The notes under the pieces: model-generated
The model's input: only the letters and a program-made list of their open reading frames with translations
What the model was told of the DNA's origin: nothing
Database searches by the model: none
Shown: one piece after another, positions 45,280 to 58,830 of the stretch
Layout of the letters: every line of letters begins with the position of its first letter
How positions within the stretch are numbered: position 1 is the first letter of the stretch
Translations under genes and position numbers: made by a program
DNA from: Himantopus leucocephalus
Taxonomy: Eukaryota; Chordata; Aves; Charadriiformes; Recurvirostridae
DNA length: 64,000 bases
NCBI GenBank assembly: GCA_003993805.1
Contig: RSEF01000001.1
Coordinates: 187,526,444-187,590,443 of the forward strand
Direction: 5' to 3'

Positions 45280-45400
45280 GATCTAGTTGATTGGAACCAA
45301 TCTGCAGCTTAAATTTATTCATGACTGGTTTATACCTATTTCTCTTGGTTTAAACAGTTCCTTTCCCTTCCTAATGCTCTTCTAAAAGAATAAGAAAATA
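45280..45400 (-). mobile_element. Ancient CR1-type LINE fossil, ORF2 C-terminal part
   Basis: Minus-strand translation gives TKRNRYKPVMNKFKLQI, matching the CR1 C-terminal block TRTNGYKLSMNKFRLEIRRR. A stop precedes it. The subfamily type is one I associate with old, reptile-wide CR1 lineages rather than the young avian copies nearby. Confidence 0.72.
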
Positions 45401-45667
45401 TCTTAGCGTGACAACATGATCTTTGCTTTTTCTTAATTAAAGATTTCAGATCCACTTAATCTCTTCACCTGAAGATACCAGCAGCTTCTATGCATCTGTG
45501 ATTTAATCTGTCTTGAGTCTGGGCCAGCAGAACTGAAAGTCACATTACAAAGCGTGACTTGTAAACACATTAACGACAATGCTTCCCTACTGGAAACGCT
45601 TCCGTGAAATCCAGGATTTGTTCTGCTCTTCTTCCCTTACCTTTTTTCTTTTTTTTGTAAACAACTG

Positions 45668-45698
45668 ATACATACATATACATACATGCATGTACATA
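45668..45698. repeat. (CATA)n-like simple repeat
   Basis: Imperfect CATACATA units with an embedded CATGCATG palindrome; low complexity. Confidence 0.75.
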
Positions 45699-46988
45699 AG
45701 CCCAAGTAAAAATCACAGACTCTAGCGCTAACCTAAAGTTTGTGTTCACACTGTTAAATTGTGGGCATAAGCACCTCTTAATTTAGGCTCTGATCCCCGA
45801 TCACAAAGAAAGGCAAGTTCTATGCTATGCTCTTATACAATATAAAACGCATTTGAATGGACTGGAGAAATGTTAGTTTATTTCAGACAACTCCTTTCTT
45901 GAATGATTTATTACCAGCTTTTTTTGCTTTCTTGTGACACAGTTCTCAGGGCACTTGCACTCACACTCTCCGTTCTCAACCACCGCCAGCACTCTGCAAC
46001 TCTATATGTAATCAGTCAGCTACTATAGGTCACCATAATAAATTAGCAGATGCACACTAGCAAGGCTACACAAAGACAGTAAGAAACATTTTAATGACTA
46101 CCACAAAACTTTATTTTAAAGTTTACTAGTTGCTTTTCCTGTCCAGCAATCTATATTCCTCCCTCTGCCCACCATGCCCCTGCTTCCTCCCAGCATCAGA
46201 CACAGAGCCTTCGGAGTAAGTAGAATGCTGTTAAACACCAGTTCGGCAAACACAGTAGCATTCAGCATCATGAACAAGGAATTCAACATATTGAAATATC
46301 TTTGTTACGTGCCAAAAGTTCTGTTTAAATACAGACAAGTGAAGTTACAGATAAAGGTTTGTACAAAAAAAATCCTGTGGTTCTTACTTTATAGATCATG
46401 TATGTAGTATAAATATCTTGAGATGGCTTGAAATGCACCTAACTAGAACAAGTCCTTTCAGCATTGATAGACTTAAAAGTAACAGCAAAATTTTCCATTC
46501 ATATTTAAGTATTTGGCTTTGTTCCAAAATTTAATTTAATTGTGTTTCTGCGACTCCCCCAGCTTCTTACCTGTGACATCCTAACCTCCTTCAACTGGAG
46601 AGTGCCTCCAAACTCTGCCATCACAAAGTTCAGCCTTCTCTTAATATATGAAACAAATCATTGAGACTATTTAATAAACAATTATTCCCCCCAAAGTGAT
46701 CCTTCAGAAACTGTACTAATAGGCTCATAGTCCAACAAATTCTTTTTCAACATTCCACACCTCCTCTTGAACTTACCTGTTTTACAAGTCTGCAGCTAAT
46801 CCCTCTTTTCATTAATATTGGCACAGTGGCAATTGTACTGCAATCTGTACTGCAGTCCAGAGGTTAAATCTATCACATTTACTTTGCTTAGAAAGATCAT
46901 CATCTTCTCAAAAGAAACCAAATTTTGTCAAGTCTCTGGCATAATTTATTTTTCCTATGCTGAATCTGACACACACCCCCCCTCCTTT

Positions 46989-47004
46989 AAAAAAAAAAAA
47001 AAAA
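46989..47004. repeat. Poly-A tract, 16 A
   Basis: Sixteen adenines following a C-rich stretch; no retroposed gene body is recognised before it. Confidence 0.85.
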
Positions 47005-50000
47005 TAAACACCAAAAAACCCCTACCTATATATCTTTGATTAGAATTTTGTAGAAAAACTGTTCAGTATTTCTGCATATCATTGATAGTCCTGAACTAAC
47101 AAATCTACAACACAAAGTCCTCTGTGATTCTTGAAATTAACTTATAGAAAAGGTACTAAACCGTTTTTTCCCCCACCAAAAATAAATATTAAAATCCATC
47201 AGTATTCTCTTACTATAACCACTAAATGATGCACGATTCCCTCGCAATCATCACTAAAAATTATATACGCTGTTCCTAATAAAAGCAATAAAATGGATTT
47301 ATATAATTGAATAAAGAAAAAAACCAGTAATGCTCCATAGTATAACTTAAATTCAAGGTCCTCATGTGAACAAGCAGCCCGAGTATTAGGCTGAAACAAA
47401 TATCGCTTCAGCCAACATTTTTCATTGCTAAATCAAGAGCTGTCAATCAGCACATTTGTTTGTGTGGTCTCATTAGAGTACATTGCCTCAATCTCAACAG
47501 TCATAGTAAAGAATGCGGAGAGCGTAACTGTATCTACTTAACCTTCATCAACCAGCATTCATGCACCCTCATTAATTTTTTTCATCTCACTTTCAAGCAT
47601 GACATGGCTCATACCAGAACAATAACTTGCTGATAATTGTTCGAGACAACAGCTGGACAGGAACAGTGCAGAGGTGAACTTTCTTATAGATTATAGGGTG
47701 CCTCTGTGAATTACAATTAGTTTAAAAAGTCATCTGTCCTGTTCAGCAGCTTTGAAAAGAAGACATTTCATTAGCAACTAAAGAAATCCTAACATATTTT
47801 AGGCTTTAATGATCCAATTGCACTGTATTTTCCAAGACAGGAATTTCTCCAGATCACATGACAAATATTGAAACGTGTGAGCTCACAGCTCAGTAGATGT
47901 AATATTTATGAAATTGTCATGTGATACAAACTGAAGCTTAGCTTGCCATTCATTATTATCTCATTTAAACGCTAATAAAACAACAAGAATAATTTACACA
48001 ACTCCCAACATTACAAACCATCTTTACAAAACTCTCTGATGGTAACTTTACTTTACTCCTTTGAAAGAAAATCAGTGTCATATTGAAGAATATAACAGAA
48101 GAATTCAGATCAAATACACAATGCTATAACGAACCACAAAGGAAAGTAACTGCATATATAGTTGTATAGTTGCATTTCATAACAAGCTAAAGGAAGTTAC
48201 AGCTCTTGGTTTTCTTAATATTGTTCTTTCTCTGGGGTAAAAAAAGGGCTATCCCTCAATCTTCTGGTCTCCCCCAAAACTTTGAATACAATTTGCTGTA
48301 ATTGAAAAAAGGAAATATCAGTGGAAAATCCAACATGCCTTTCTGCAACAAAACACTATATCCACCTAGTCCAGATTATGGTTTTTATAATGTACCGCTA
48401 GTAAAAAACAACTAACAAGATGGACTACAAAAAAAAATATGTTGAAAAAATCTTTCAGATGTCTATCTCTGTTAACAAACTGTTGTGTGCTGATAATGTT
48501 CCCTGTCTCTTCTACAAGAACCACTTCAGTGCTGCAATATCTCTTGCTTTTCTTGCCCCAAAACTTAACCTTTTGAAAGTCAGAGGGTAACTTTCTCTAC
48601 ATGCATCTCTAGTTTCTGAGGAAGTTGTTGAAATGGAAATGCTCCATTTCAGCAACAGAAAAATCTCTGTATCTAGAGGAACATTATTTCTTAAAAATTA
48701 TTCATAGTTAGAAGGCTGCCTTCATCTTAAAAATGTGTGTTTTCTTTTTATTATTGTGACAGATATCTGCAGAATTTACTAGATTTTATTTTTTTTTTAC
48801 TATGATAAAAAATAAAGAAGTTTGGTGCTGAAAGAAGAGCTATGAAAAGGAAAGCAGATTTTCCATAGCAAGTCTGGCTTCAGATGCAGAAAAAAAATGC
48901 AGTTGAAAGTCCATTAGAAACCTATACCCTGCCCAAATTCTTGGCTTTGGAATAAGTTAATACATAGGACTGCAGCAACAGCTAGTGAAGTGAATTTATA
49001 CAGAAGGTAATCATCTAAGAAAAAAAAATATTTTTAATTTAAAAAAACAGATTTAAATTAAAATTTCCACTGACATAAGAAAGAGCATACATAATGACAG
49101 TATGGGAGACAGAGCATTGTGTCTATACCAAACAGAATGTTGGGCAAGTATCATTAAAAACAGACAAAAATAAAGACAGAGAGCACAAGACCTAATTTTC
49201 CTTTCTGCATCAAACAACCAGTAGTAAGCATCCTTTAGGATGCAGAAAAGACTTCAGGTACAGTTTAAAACAAGTTGTTTATCAATGAATTGTTTTCTGT
49301 AGCATCCACCTTTCAAAGGCAGCACAGAGTAAAAAAATGCACATCAGTACTGCGATGCCAGTATTACTTTGAGAAAAAGTTATTTGTCAGTAACTGAAAT
49401 TCTTTGAGATCTGTTATCCAGACATACACGTGCACTTACAGTTTCTAGCATAAGAGCACAAGTATACCATTGTATTTTTGCCACTGCCATTTCTCAAGGT
49501 CCACAGTAAGTCACCATGTTCCTTTCTACATGTCCTTCCCCAAAGCTGGGCATGTTGCCATACAAATGTGGTGCAACATCTTTACTTACATCCTTGCAAA
49601 TTCAGAAATAGAAAGGTTACATATGTACATATAGATAACGTCTTAGTGAATTCCAATTACTGACAAGTAATATCTCTCTCTCAAATAGTTATTTATATAG
49701 GCGTTCATACTGTGGGCAATGAGAAGTTCTACTCATACACCATCATTCAACTGGAATAGCATCCTGGAGTTTAACTGCATAAATATCGCTCTTTCAAAAG
49801 CAATATGATGCTTAGAGATATCAGCAACAGAGTAGCCGATAAAAGCATAAATGCACTTGAAGCAACTGACAACCACACTATTATCATAAAGGTCTCTCCA
49901 TGTGGCAATCAATGCTTATTCATCCTAAATCCCACCAATTTCCTCTGTAACACTGCCTGATGCATCTGTAAATGAAGCTTTCTGGGACCTCTATAACCCA

Positions 50001-51901
50001 GAACTTGACATATTCATGACAGATGGGTTGAAAGGGTTATGTTTTGGTTTAACCTGACCAACGTAAGGCAAAAAGAGAGAGTTAGTTAGAAATCATTTTA
50101 GTTGGTGGTGGTGGCTTTCTTGGGTATTTTTTTACCTTTGCCCTCTATACGCTTTTATACTGTCTACTTGGGCGTTGTTTATCAATAGTTCTCGCATTAC
50201 CCATGCTTATTCTGGAAAGAGTAAGTTCAAGAGATTCTTGCACTTCCCATACTTAACTCTGGAAAATGGGACTGTGAACAGGTCAATGTTAACAGTGTTT
50301 TACAGAAAAGAGAAGGTAGATGCAATTCCATCTACCCATTACGATTATTTTATCTGTTAGGGCTTCACTGGACTTGAAGTGTGTCCAAAGATGGATTCAT
50401 GAGCTTAATCTAGCCCTATAATGTTGTTGTTCATCATCAGTACCAACATAATTCATTCATTAGTAAGTGGCTGCGACAGGCACTTTACATCTAGAATTTG
50501 CCTTACTATCAATCCACTTTTTCAGTTTGAATGAGACCGCGAATATACTGAGACTTCACATGATAATTCTACTTACTAAAGCTATCTCACCATAAAAATG
50601 ATCCACAGAGTTGCTTTCTTGCATCTACTTTCTGAAAACAGATGCAAGCACATAAGCTACAAATAATAAACAAATAAACACATGGCTGTTCAATGTTTAT
50701 TCTTTTCTTTTTTGTCCAGTTGACTTTAAATCAACATATAGTTCTAGACTTACTATACCTGACACTGACAGACGTAATTTATGCTTTTGTCAATGGATAT
50801 CCAAAGCTATTAGTGTAAATGTAAACAACTAAATACTATACTTACACAGAAGCATAATTATTTCTAAACTATGACCTTATCTGAAGTTTGGTAGAAAAAA
50901 AAATTCCTTTTTTATGAGTTAGAGAAATCTACAAAATATTACCTTATAAATTTACTCTGAGAACTACCACTATAAAAGCCTTTTCTGAGAAGAACTGATA
51001 CTTTTGTTTAAGATGACGTTGTTTTGTTAGAAAGTATAAAGCTAGTACTTCTGTAATTCTCTACAGGTATACTTAAAACCACAAGTTAACTATAATAGAA
51101 AGTACATTTTTAAAAACTGCTACTGTTGCAGAGAGTTGGAAAAAAAAATCTATACTTAAAGCTGTGTAGTCATTATTTTCAACACACACTAAATATCAGA
51201 TTTGTAACCAAATATTTGAAACAGGTCTGAAAATCACGGTTCTAAACTGCAACACAAAGAGGGAGAAAAAAAAGGATTCTTAGCTTCGTAGTCTGTTAAA
51301 CCATAGCATACATATCTATATATCAAAAAAGCAGAGGTTGCAAGGTTTACAGAGAAGCATGAATTAGTAAATTATTTAATATGACGCTAAGATCTGTTTC
51401 TAGTAAGAATGTAAGATGAATAAAGTTTAGAATCTTTTTTAAATATACAAAGGTCAAAGTAATATAAGACATTATACAGGCTGAAAAAAGATCCAAGAAT
51501 CTGGTTGCTATGGTGAAGACAGGAGGAAGCAGAAAGTCAAAATGGCATGCATAAATAGTTTTTAAAAAGTATTTGGATACAGAACAAAAAGATGTGATGC
51601 AAGAACATAACATGAGACATTAAACTGATTTCATATAATATATGTGAAATTAAAGAATAATGTACACAAAGACAGAAATATACATTGAAAACTTACTGAG
51701 AAATCTAAGGTAGTGCACAGCCAGAGACATTTAACTGACCATTACTACTTCTATTAGAAAATGACAGTGCAAACCATAATTCCTGATTTTCATTAAGTTT
51801 TTGTTAGGAGAGTAATCTTGTTGACTACAAAAGAACTGCTTACGTAAAATTGAGAAAATCATATTATATTGATATGACATAATCACTATTCAATAATTAA
51901 C

Positions 51902-52179
51902 ATGTCGAGGACGAGAGGTAATGGGTTAAAGTTAAGCCAGGCGAAGTTTAGGTTGGATATTAGGAAAAAATTTTTCACTGAAAGGGTTATTCAACATTGG
52001 AATAGGCTGCCCAGGGAGGTGGTGGATTCGCCATCCCTGGAGGTGTTTAAAAAAAGGGTAGACGTGGTACTTGGGGATATGGTTTAGATGTGGTTTTGTC
52101 AGGTTAGGTTAATGGTTGGACTAGATGATCTGAAAGGTCCCTTCCAACCTTAACAATTCTATGATTCTATGATTCTATG
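51902..52179 (+). mobile_element. CR1 LINE 3' fragment, apparently the youngest in the window
   Basis: Opens in ORF2 with [20 protein letters not shown], continues [20 protein letters not shown] and reaches a stop after LGDMV. The 3' UTR ends GGTCCCTTCCAACCTTAACA, then three tandem ATTCTATG-type units. The intact terminal ORF2 frame and clean tail suggest low divergence. It belongs to a different subfamily from the 22229/33385/42703 copies, judged by its 3' UTR. Antisense to DIAPH3. Confidence 0.96.
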
Positions 52180-54787
52180 TCATTTACTTTGAACCCCTTA
52201 AGATCCAAGGTGACAAAGTATTTTACTGTGTTATTTTAGCATTTAACTTAAATTATCTCAGCCATTAAATGATCAGATAGATTTAAACAAATGCTAAAAC
52301 CCAGAAAATTTACCATCTTAGACTCAAGTAACTGAGCTATCATATTTACATATTAGTTTCAGATAAAATAACAACAGTAATACCAACAGTCATAATTATG
52401 ATCAACCTATTCTTACAAGTATATATAATTTCCTCATAGTAAGAGACTGAGGTTTACAATAAGCTAGAAGTAAGAAAGCAGAGAAACATAGAAGTTACAA
52501 TTACAATAGTTCAAATTTAGTAACAATATAAGTACTGAGATTTATTCTAGCACACAGAACGTGGTTTCATAAAGCATAAATTTGCTTCAGGAAATTTGCC
52601 CCTCCTCCCCAGCAAAAACTGAAAATAGCAATTAGAGAAAAATATAAACATGACTAGGGCAAATTTAGAAGCAAAAAAGTTTCGTTTGCTCTAATATGGG
52701 AATGTTCATATTTCACATATCTACCTCCCTAAAACAAAGCCATATTCCACCTTAATTAAACTACACTTGTTAGCACTGTGGGAGTAGATACCATACAAAC
52801 TGGAGAAAGCAGACTCTTTGCAATGGGAACGCACTAAGTGCATAGCTACTGTACAATAAGCAGCTTATTATCTTTTCTCTCTGAAACCCAGATTATATTT
52901 GCATGCATGTACAGTTTTCTGAGAAAAATCTCTGTGAAGGAACTTGATCTGACATATGAAGCTTAATATGTACGTAGCAATCGCATTACAGGTGAGCTCC
53001 CAGTTGCACACGGGAATGATACACTTGATAAAAATCTGTCAAAACAGTTTCTAAGAAAAATTTGAACAAAACAGAATATTTACTTACTGAAAGCAGCATT
53101 AGTATATCTTTCAAACTAGCTAGAAACCAACAAATAACAAATTAGTTCATTTTTAAGTGTAATAAACAAATCTTAATGAACATCAAATCTCTAGAGCACA
53201 ATGCAGTACTTGAAGGTTAAACGAGTTATACAGCTCTATAATTAATGCCAGTGTCAATCAAGGTCACACAAAATCCCCACGTGGATAGACTTGCCATATT
53301 TAATAAATAAATCCAGGTATTATCAACAGCATTAACTTGTTGATAGGTGAATATAAACAACATAGCCCATGTTCTGTAGAAAAAAAGTTAATTAAAAATA
53401 AAGAACTGCCTTGCACAAGTCTGTACAGTAACTCCTCAATAAGCTAGATTAATAGCTTTACATATTTTGCAATGGGAATTTATTAACTATCACATATACT
53501 GGTCTTTCAGTCATACACTCCATATCAAAAGTAACTTTCTGACAACAGATTGAGGACTTCAGACCAAACACTAACAATTAGTTTCTGAGATGTTCTTAAA
53601 ATTGAAAGGGGTCACTCATCCTACCCATTTTATTATACTTTTTTTTAATAGGAAGCTATAGTTTTTTCCCAAATATCAGTACTCCCTTTTGAAATTATAT
53701 TTTGGTGCCTGTATTCGCTTAAACAGCGGAGCAACATTACATTGACACCAAAAAACAAATCAAATTAAGAAAAGAAGCAAGATACTATTGAAAAGAAAAG
53801 GGGGTTCAAGCTGGTCTCAAACCATGGTGTCTTGAAATCAGAATAGGATCCTGCAGCGAAAACGAAAACAATTCCTATAACAATTCATACATGAAAACAA
53901 AAGCTAAAAGGGAACTATACAAGAGTAATAAATGAAGAGTCTAAATTTAGACTATTTTATTTAGATGTAAAGGTCAAACACTGACCACAATGCACAAGAT
54001 GTTCAGGAAAAAAACAGCAAGAAAATTCTTGGTCTTAGTAGCTACCACAAAACCTCTTCTTGATCTAGCAGCATTTAAGTATACTTAATAATTATTTAGC
54101 TATTTAAAACCATTTACTAGCTAAATGTAATAATTAGCACTTTATTAACTATTCAGGCAGTTGTTGGCAGAGGGGGGCTGGGAGTATTACTTTGCTTTTA
54201 ATTAAAGTATATTACAGCAATTAGCAAAAGATGTTAAGACAGATATTCATTCCAGAAGGGCCTGTACTTCAAAACCAAGAAGAACAAGTCTGTGATCTAA
54301 CATACAGAATTAATTGTATATTTGATGTTTCACAGCCCAAAAACGTTCCACAACTTTTGGGCCTAGCATAATCACCAGTGTTACACTCTTAACTCCGTTT
54401 TGTGAATATGTTCGGATTCAAGTCATCAGTTTTGCATGACCAAAACTGTCTCAAAGACTTGAAAAGTATGTCAAATCTTGGTAGAGAATGACAAGAAGGT
54501 AATTCAGTCACCCAAACCTGATTTCCCAACTTGACCTCCTCACTCTTCCTGATGTGTTGAGTAATATTGCAAAAAACATTTAAATAACCAAATGTTTTTA
54601 AAATTAGATGCCAGTTCACACAATTCAGGCTGGCTTAAGCTCGTAAACATCAAAAATTAATCTTGACTTCTGTCTTAATTTTTGCTAGAATGTCTGATAA
54701 ATGATTTCAACTCACTTCCAAAGTACGTCTTTAAATAATGTTAGAAAATTAACTAGTGAGAGGGATGAAATATTTCAGAGGGCAAGG

Positions 54788-54846
54788 NAGGGCGGGGGGG
54801 GGAAGGTGTTTGGTTTGGTTTGGTTTCCTTGGGGGGTTGGGGGTGT
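54788..54846 (+). repeat. Single N and G/T-rich low-complexity tract
   Basis: An isolated N at 54788 is followed by GGGCGGGGGGGG, TTTGG repeats, then GGGGGGTTGGGGG. It is G-rich but the runs are too far apart for a clean canonical quadruplex. The N and the homopolymers suggest a poorly resolved assembly point. Confidence 0.8.
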
Positions 54847-55858
54847 TAAACAGCTCCGAAAAGGTAGGTATTACCATGAGCCTTCTACAGGGCAAGAGAT
54901 CTGACTGACCTCATACACTCAAACTGGAAACAACTGGATTTACCAACATATTCTAGTTTAAGAAGTTTCTACTTAACACGCTACAGTTTACATCAAATTA
55001 TAAGATCACTTTAGACACATTTAAAGGCTGCCTAGTCCATTAACAGTGGTTGAAATAGGACATTAGGAATTCTTAATGAGGTTTTAGAAGTTTCAATGCA
55101 TTGTGCGTCAAGCAAAAGATTACACTGTTATAGGGTATACTGTCTAAGCATGTGATTTACACCGTTAAGACTCTATGTTCTCATTGTATTAAACACTAAA
55201 CTCTCACACTCTCAAGCCATAACGAGACTGGAAGTAAAGGTAAATGGACCATACCTTCATTTAGATTATATGCTTTAATATACCCTGTAATAAACCAATT
55301 ATTCAAGGCTGTTCAGAAGAGTGCCCATTTTAACTATTGATTTTGGACAGAAAAAAACTAATAAAAAGTACTGAGAAAAACATACAAAATGAGTCAGTGA
55401 TCATTTATTTAATTTTATGACCTTATGGAATGTCTATTAAAGTTCTGCTTCTCTTGAAGAAAGGCTTGAAAGAGAAGAAAACTAACAAAGCAAAAAAGAA
55501 AGCAAGTACCATCTAGTAACTGTAGCCACAAGTTCATTTATCAGAAAACCATTAACCGACAAACTGTAACAGGTAAAACTTCTATATTCACAATATACTC
55601 GTGAAGGTGTCTACAGCATGAGGAAATTGCATCACATACCTCTAGACACCAGATTATTCAGTTAACAAATTGTTTTTTCTTTAGGATAGGGGGACTTTCA
55701 TATACAAAGCTCAGTAAATAAGAGCTATAGCTTCTTATTGATAGGCTTACTAAACACCAGAAAACAACATTTTTCAATAGCAGCCTAGAGGGGAAACAAA
55801 CCATTAGAACTCCCCTGGTTGATTGATATTAATACCTTTATCAAAGTATATCTGAAAG

Positions 55859-55873
55859 TAAGAGAGAGAGAGG
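55859..55873. repeat. (AG)n short simple repeat
   Basis: About seven AG units in tandem; intronic. Confidence 0.8.
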
Positions 55874-57522
55874 GGTTTAAGTTGATATGATTAATTACAG
55901 AAAACGCCAATGCCTCTTCCTTACATTTCCAGATTAAAAAAATAAATAAATAAAAAAGAGGAAAGTAACATACAGTGTTCTGAGTGCTGCTCCTGATAGT
56001 AGTGCACCTCTTCAACTTTTTGAAAGATGCAAGCAGCTTACAACTTTCTTCTCTCCAATGAAATCAATGTGAAAAACTGGTTATATATTAAAAGCAGTAA
56101 AACTGGCTTGATTACTGCAAGTCTGATATAATGTAGTACCAGAACTTAGATATTGAAACAAAAAGCATATATTTCATTCTCAAAGGAAGCTTAGCCCAGC
56201 ATTTCTCTTACACATCCACAAACTAATTTAGTGCAAACAGTCCTTGCTTCTTCTTGTCTCTTTCCAGAAATCTATGTTAAAATATTTCATAGTCTAAATG
56301 AAATACTATCTTCATGTGATTTCTCTAACTACAGATTATCTTCACTTGTATTCAGAAATACAAAACCACATGGTAAAAACGTTTCCAAGAAACTTCATTG
56401 TTTTCCATGTTTGCATTTGTACTGGACTTTCTCTTTGCATCAGTTTCCCCATATTTTAGAGCATATTTTGCATTATTGTTCATAACATCATAGGTATGAG
56501 CAACAGCTGGAGCAAGTTTTCTGGGAAAAATGAAAATAAATTAAATAACTAATAACACTAAAATGTCATAGATACCTTAATGAAACACTAACTACAGCCT
56601 TTCAAAGTAAGAAATAAATTCAAAACAGTTAGAGCACCATAAACACCACAAAAAATACTACTTATTTGTACTCAGCTAAATAGCTAAATAGTTTTCTTTA
56701 AATAAAAATACTCTGTTAAAAGTTTTCCCTAATACGAAAGACAAATATAAAAAATTGACAGAAACAGGAATCAACTGGGAAAACAGGTTCTGGGTTACAA
56801 GATGCCGCTTGCTCATTTCACTGAAAATACAAACTTGCAGGAAATAACATTGACCTCACTATTCCAAAAAGGGCAAAAGGTCTTCTAGTTGAAAATATGC
56901 CTATGCATCTTGCAATTATAGAACCACATTTCTTTAGCGTTATTACAGTACAACAGATGTTACCTCCAAAGTTTGTATTTCATAGAGTTTTCTCTCATCT
57001 TTCACCAAATCTGTAACAGATATTCAGTAATACAGAACATTTACTGTACTATGACACACTCTTGTGGTACATTAAGGAATGAAGTGATCAGCCAATCGTA
57101 AACAGAGAAAGAGATTCAAACCAAGAAAGCATCCATTGCAAGCAAGCTTTAAGATACAGCATTTCAGATTATTATATTAAAAAGCAAGTGGGACAGAACA
57201 GTAAGTAGCATTCATTCTCACTAAAACACTGTTACATCTCACATAGTATTTGACAGAGACTAAATGATGGTGATGATGAAATTGCAAGTGAATTCTCATC
57301 TTTATTGGCTAGAGAACACATAAATAGCATACCATACTATAAAACTAAGTCTAACTTCACTGCAAATTATTTTCTCTTGTGTTAAAAAAGGGTATGTATT
57401 TCTGCATTAAAAATAGATAACAGGAAATCTAACATACCTACCAAAGCTGGCATATCAGATAAATACTATGAACACAGTTTTAGGCTAAATATTAAAATAC
57501 TTTCTAATTAGCATGCATTTAA

Positions 57523-57690
57523 AACTCTGTCCAGAAAACTTCTCACTCCTTCAGCAATTCAGGAAAACAAAATTCAGAACATGAAAGCTGCTTGAATTCC
57601 TGCTCTTCAAAGTCTGTGCTACAGTTTTGTGAAACTGAAGATGATGTAGATTCTATTACAGAGGCTCTGAATAATCAGTCTAATATGCAC
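57523..57690 (+). other. Unassigned exon-like open stretch
   Basis: One plus-strand frame is open from after a TAA at 57520 through at least 57690. Its composition is protein-like: a Ser/Asn-rich start, then SVLQFCETEDDVDSITEALN and NQSNMHMQ. A good acceptor-like CTTCTCACTCCTTCAG ends at 57554, inside the open frame. I do not recognise the peptide, and no convincing donor follows. It could be an orphan exon, a pseudogene fragment or chance. Confidence 0.25.
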
Positions 57691-58693
57691 ATGCAGTTAT
57701 TTTACATGTCTTTTACAAAGAAAAATATAATTTATCACATAACAAAAATAACAATAGTATTTATTTACTATCTGGTCACACATGTTTGTAAAAGCCTCAA
57801 ATTTTTCAATGCTGGAGAAAGATAAGAAGGGAAAAATAAGTCTGCTTTGCAACAGTTTTAGTCCTTTCTGTATTGATCACATTAACATCTCTAAATGCTG
57901 TAGAATAGGATTTTACCTCTCTGTTCCCATTACATTTACATAATGGTTGACTACGTAGGCACTAGACCTCGCTGACTTTTGAGGAATAGTGTAATCTCAT
58001 ATGCATCAAAATTATTTATTAGTTCTACTTGTAAATAGTAACAAAGTATTCATTCTAACTGACCTAAATATACAACTATTGGAAGAACCATTATCAGTAA
58101 ATATGGTTCTTCCCGCAGAATTATACTTTGATTAAATCTATATGACTTTACTCGCCCCCCCCGCTAAAGACTGAATGCAAATATTTCCCTGAGTAAACAG
58201 AAAAATCAAACTGGTGATCAAAGAATAAGCCCGGAGTCTCCTAAGTACCAAGAGCTATACAGACAGTCCAGAACAAACAGTGATAGTGGTATGAATGAAC
58301 AATTTTTTGTTATTATTTTTAAGGAAGTTAAGCATAGTAATTTCCATTTCACCCTAAAGGTAGGCACAAGTTCTAGCAAAATGAATCACAGTATTTTCTT
58401 GACAAATCTGAGGGACAATAACCCCTTGACACAAGAAAACCTCTGTCCTTAATTTCTCTTACTCTTTTCATACTGACTTATTTTTGCCACTGTTGTTTCA
58501 GAAAGCTTTTTATTTAGTCCCAAATATGTTTCATACTTGTAGTTTTGGTCCACACTCCCGGGTTCCCTCAGCAACAGTAATCTGCAGATCAGAACTGTTT
58601 TTGTTCAGGTGGTTCAGATTCTTTCTATTTATTATAAAGCACGCATCTGCACAACACAGCTTAACTCACCATTTGTCCCCACTTGCTCACTAC

Positions 58694-58830
58694 CTCTTCC
58701 ATCATTTTGCTGAATAAGGAAGGCTCGCAGGTGCATTCTGAGAGTCAACTGGTAGCAGCGAATGGATTCTACCTTCCCTTTTTCAAGTTTGACCAAGTCC
58801 AATCCTCCATTTATCACTACTGTTTCTCTT
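58694..58830 (-). other. Unassigned exon-like open stretch, 137 bp
   Basis: On the minus strand, TTGCTCTTTTAATGCTCTTTAG provides an acceptor-like sequence before 58830 and GAG/GTAGTG a plausible donor after 58694. The frame between them is open and includes INGGLDLVKLEKGKVESIRC and RMHLRAFLIQQNDG. It has the same orientation as DIAPH3 but does not match any DIAPH3 segment I know. Could be chance, a cryptic exon or a decayed element. Confidence 0.22.
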
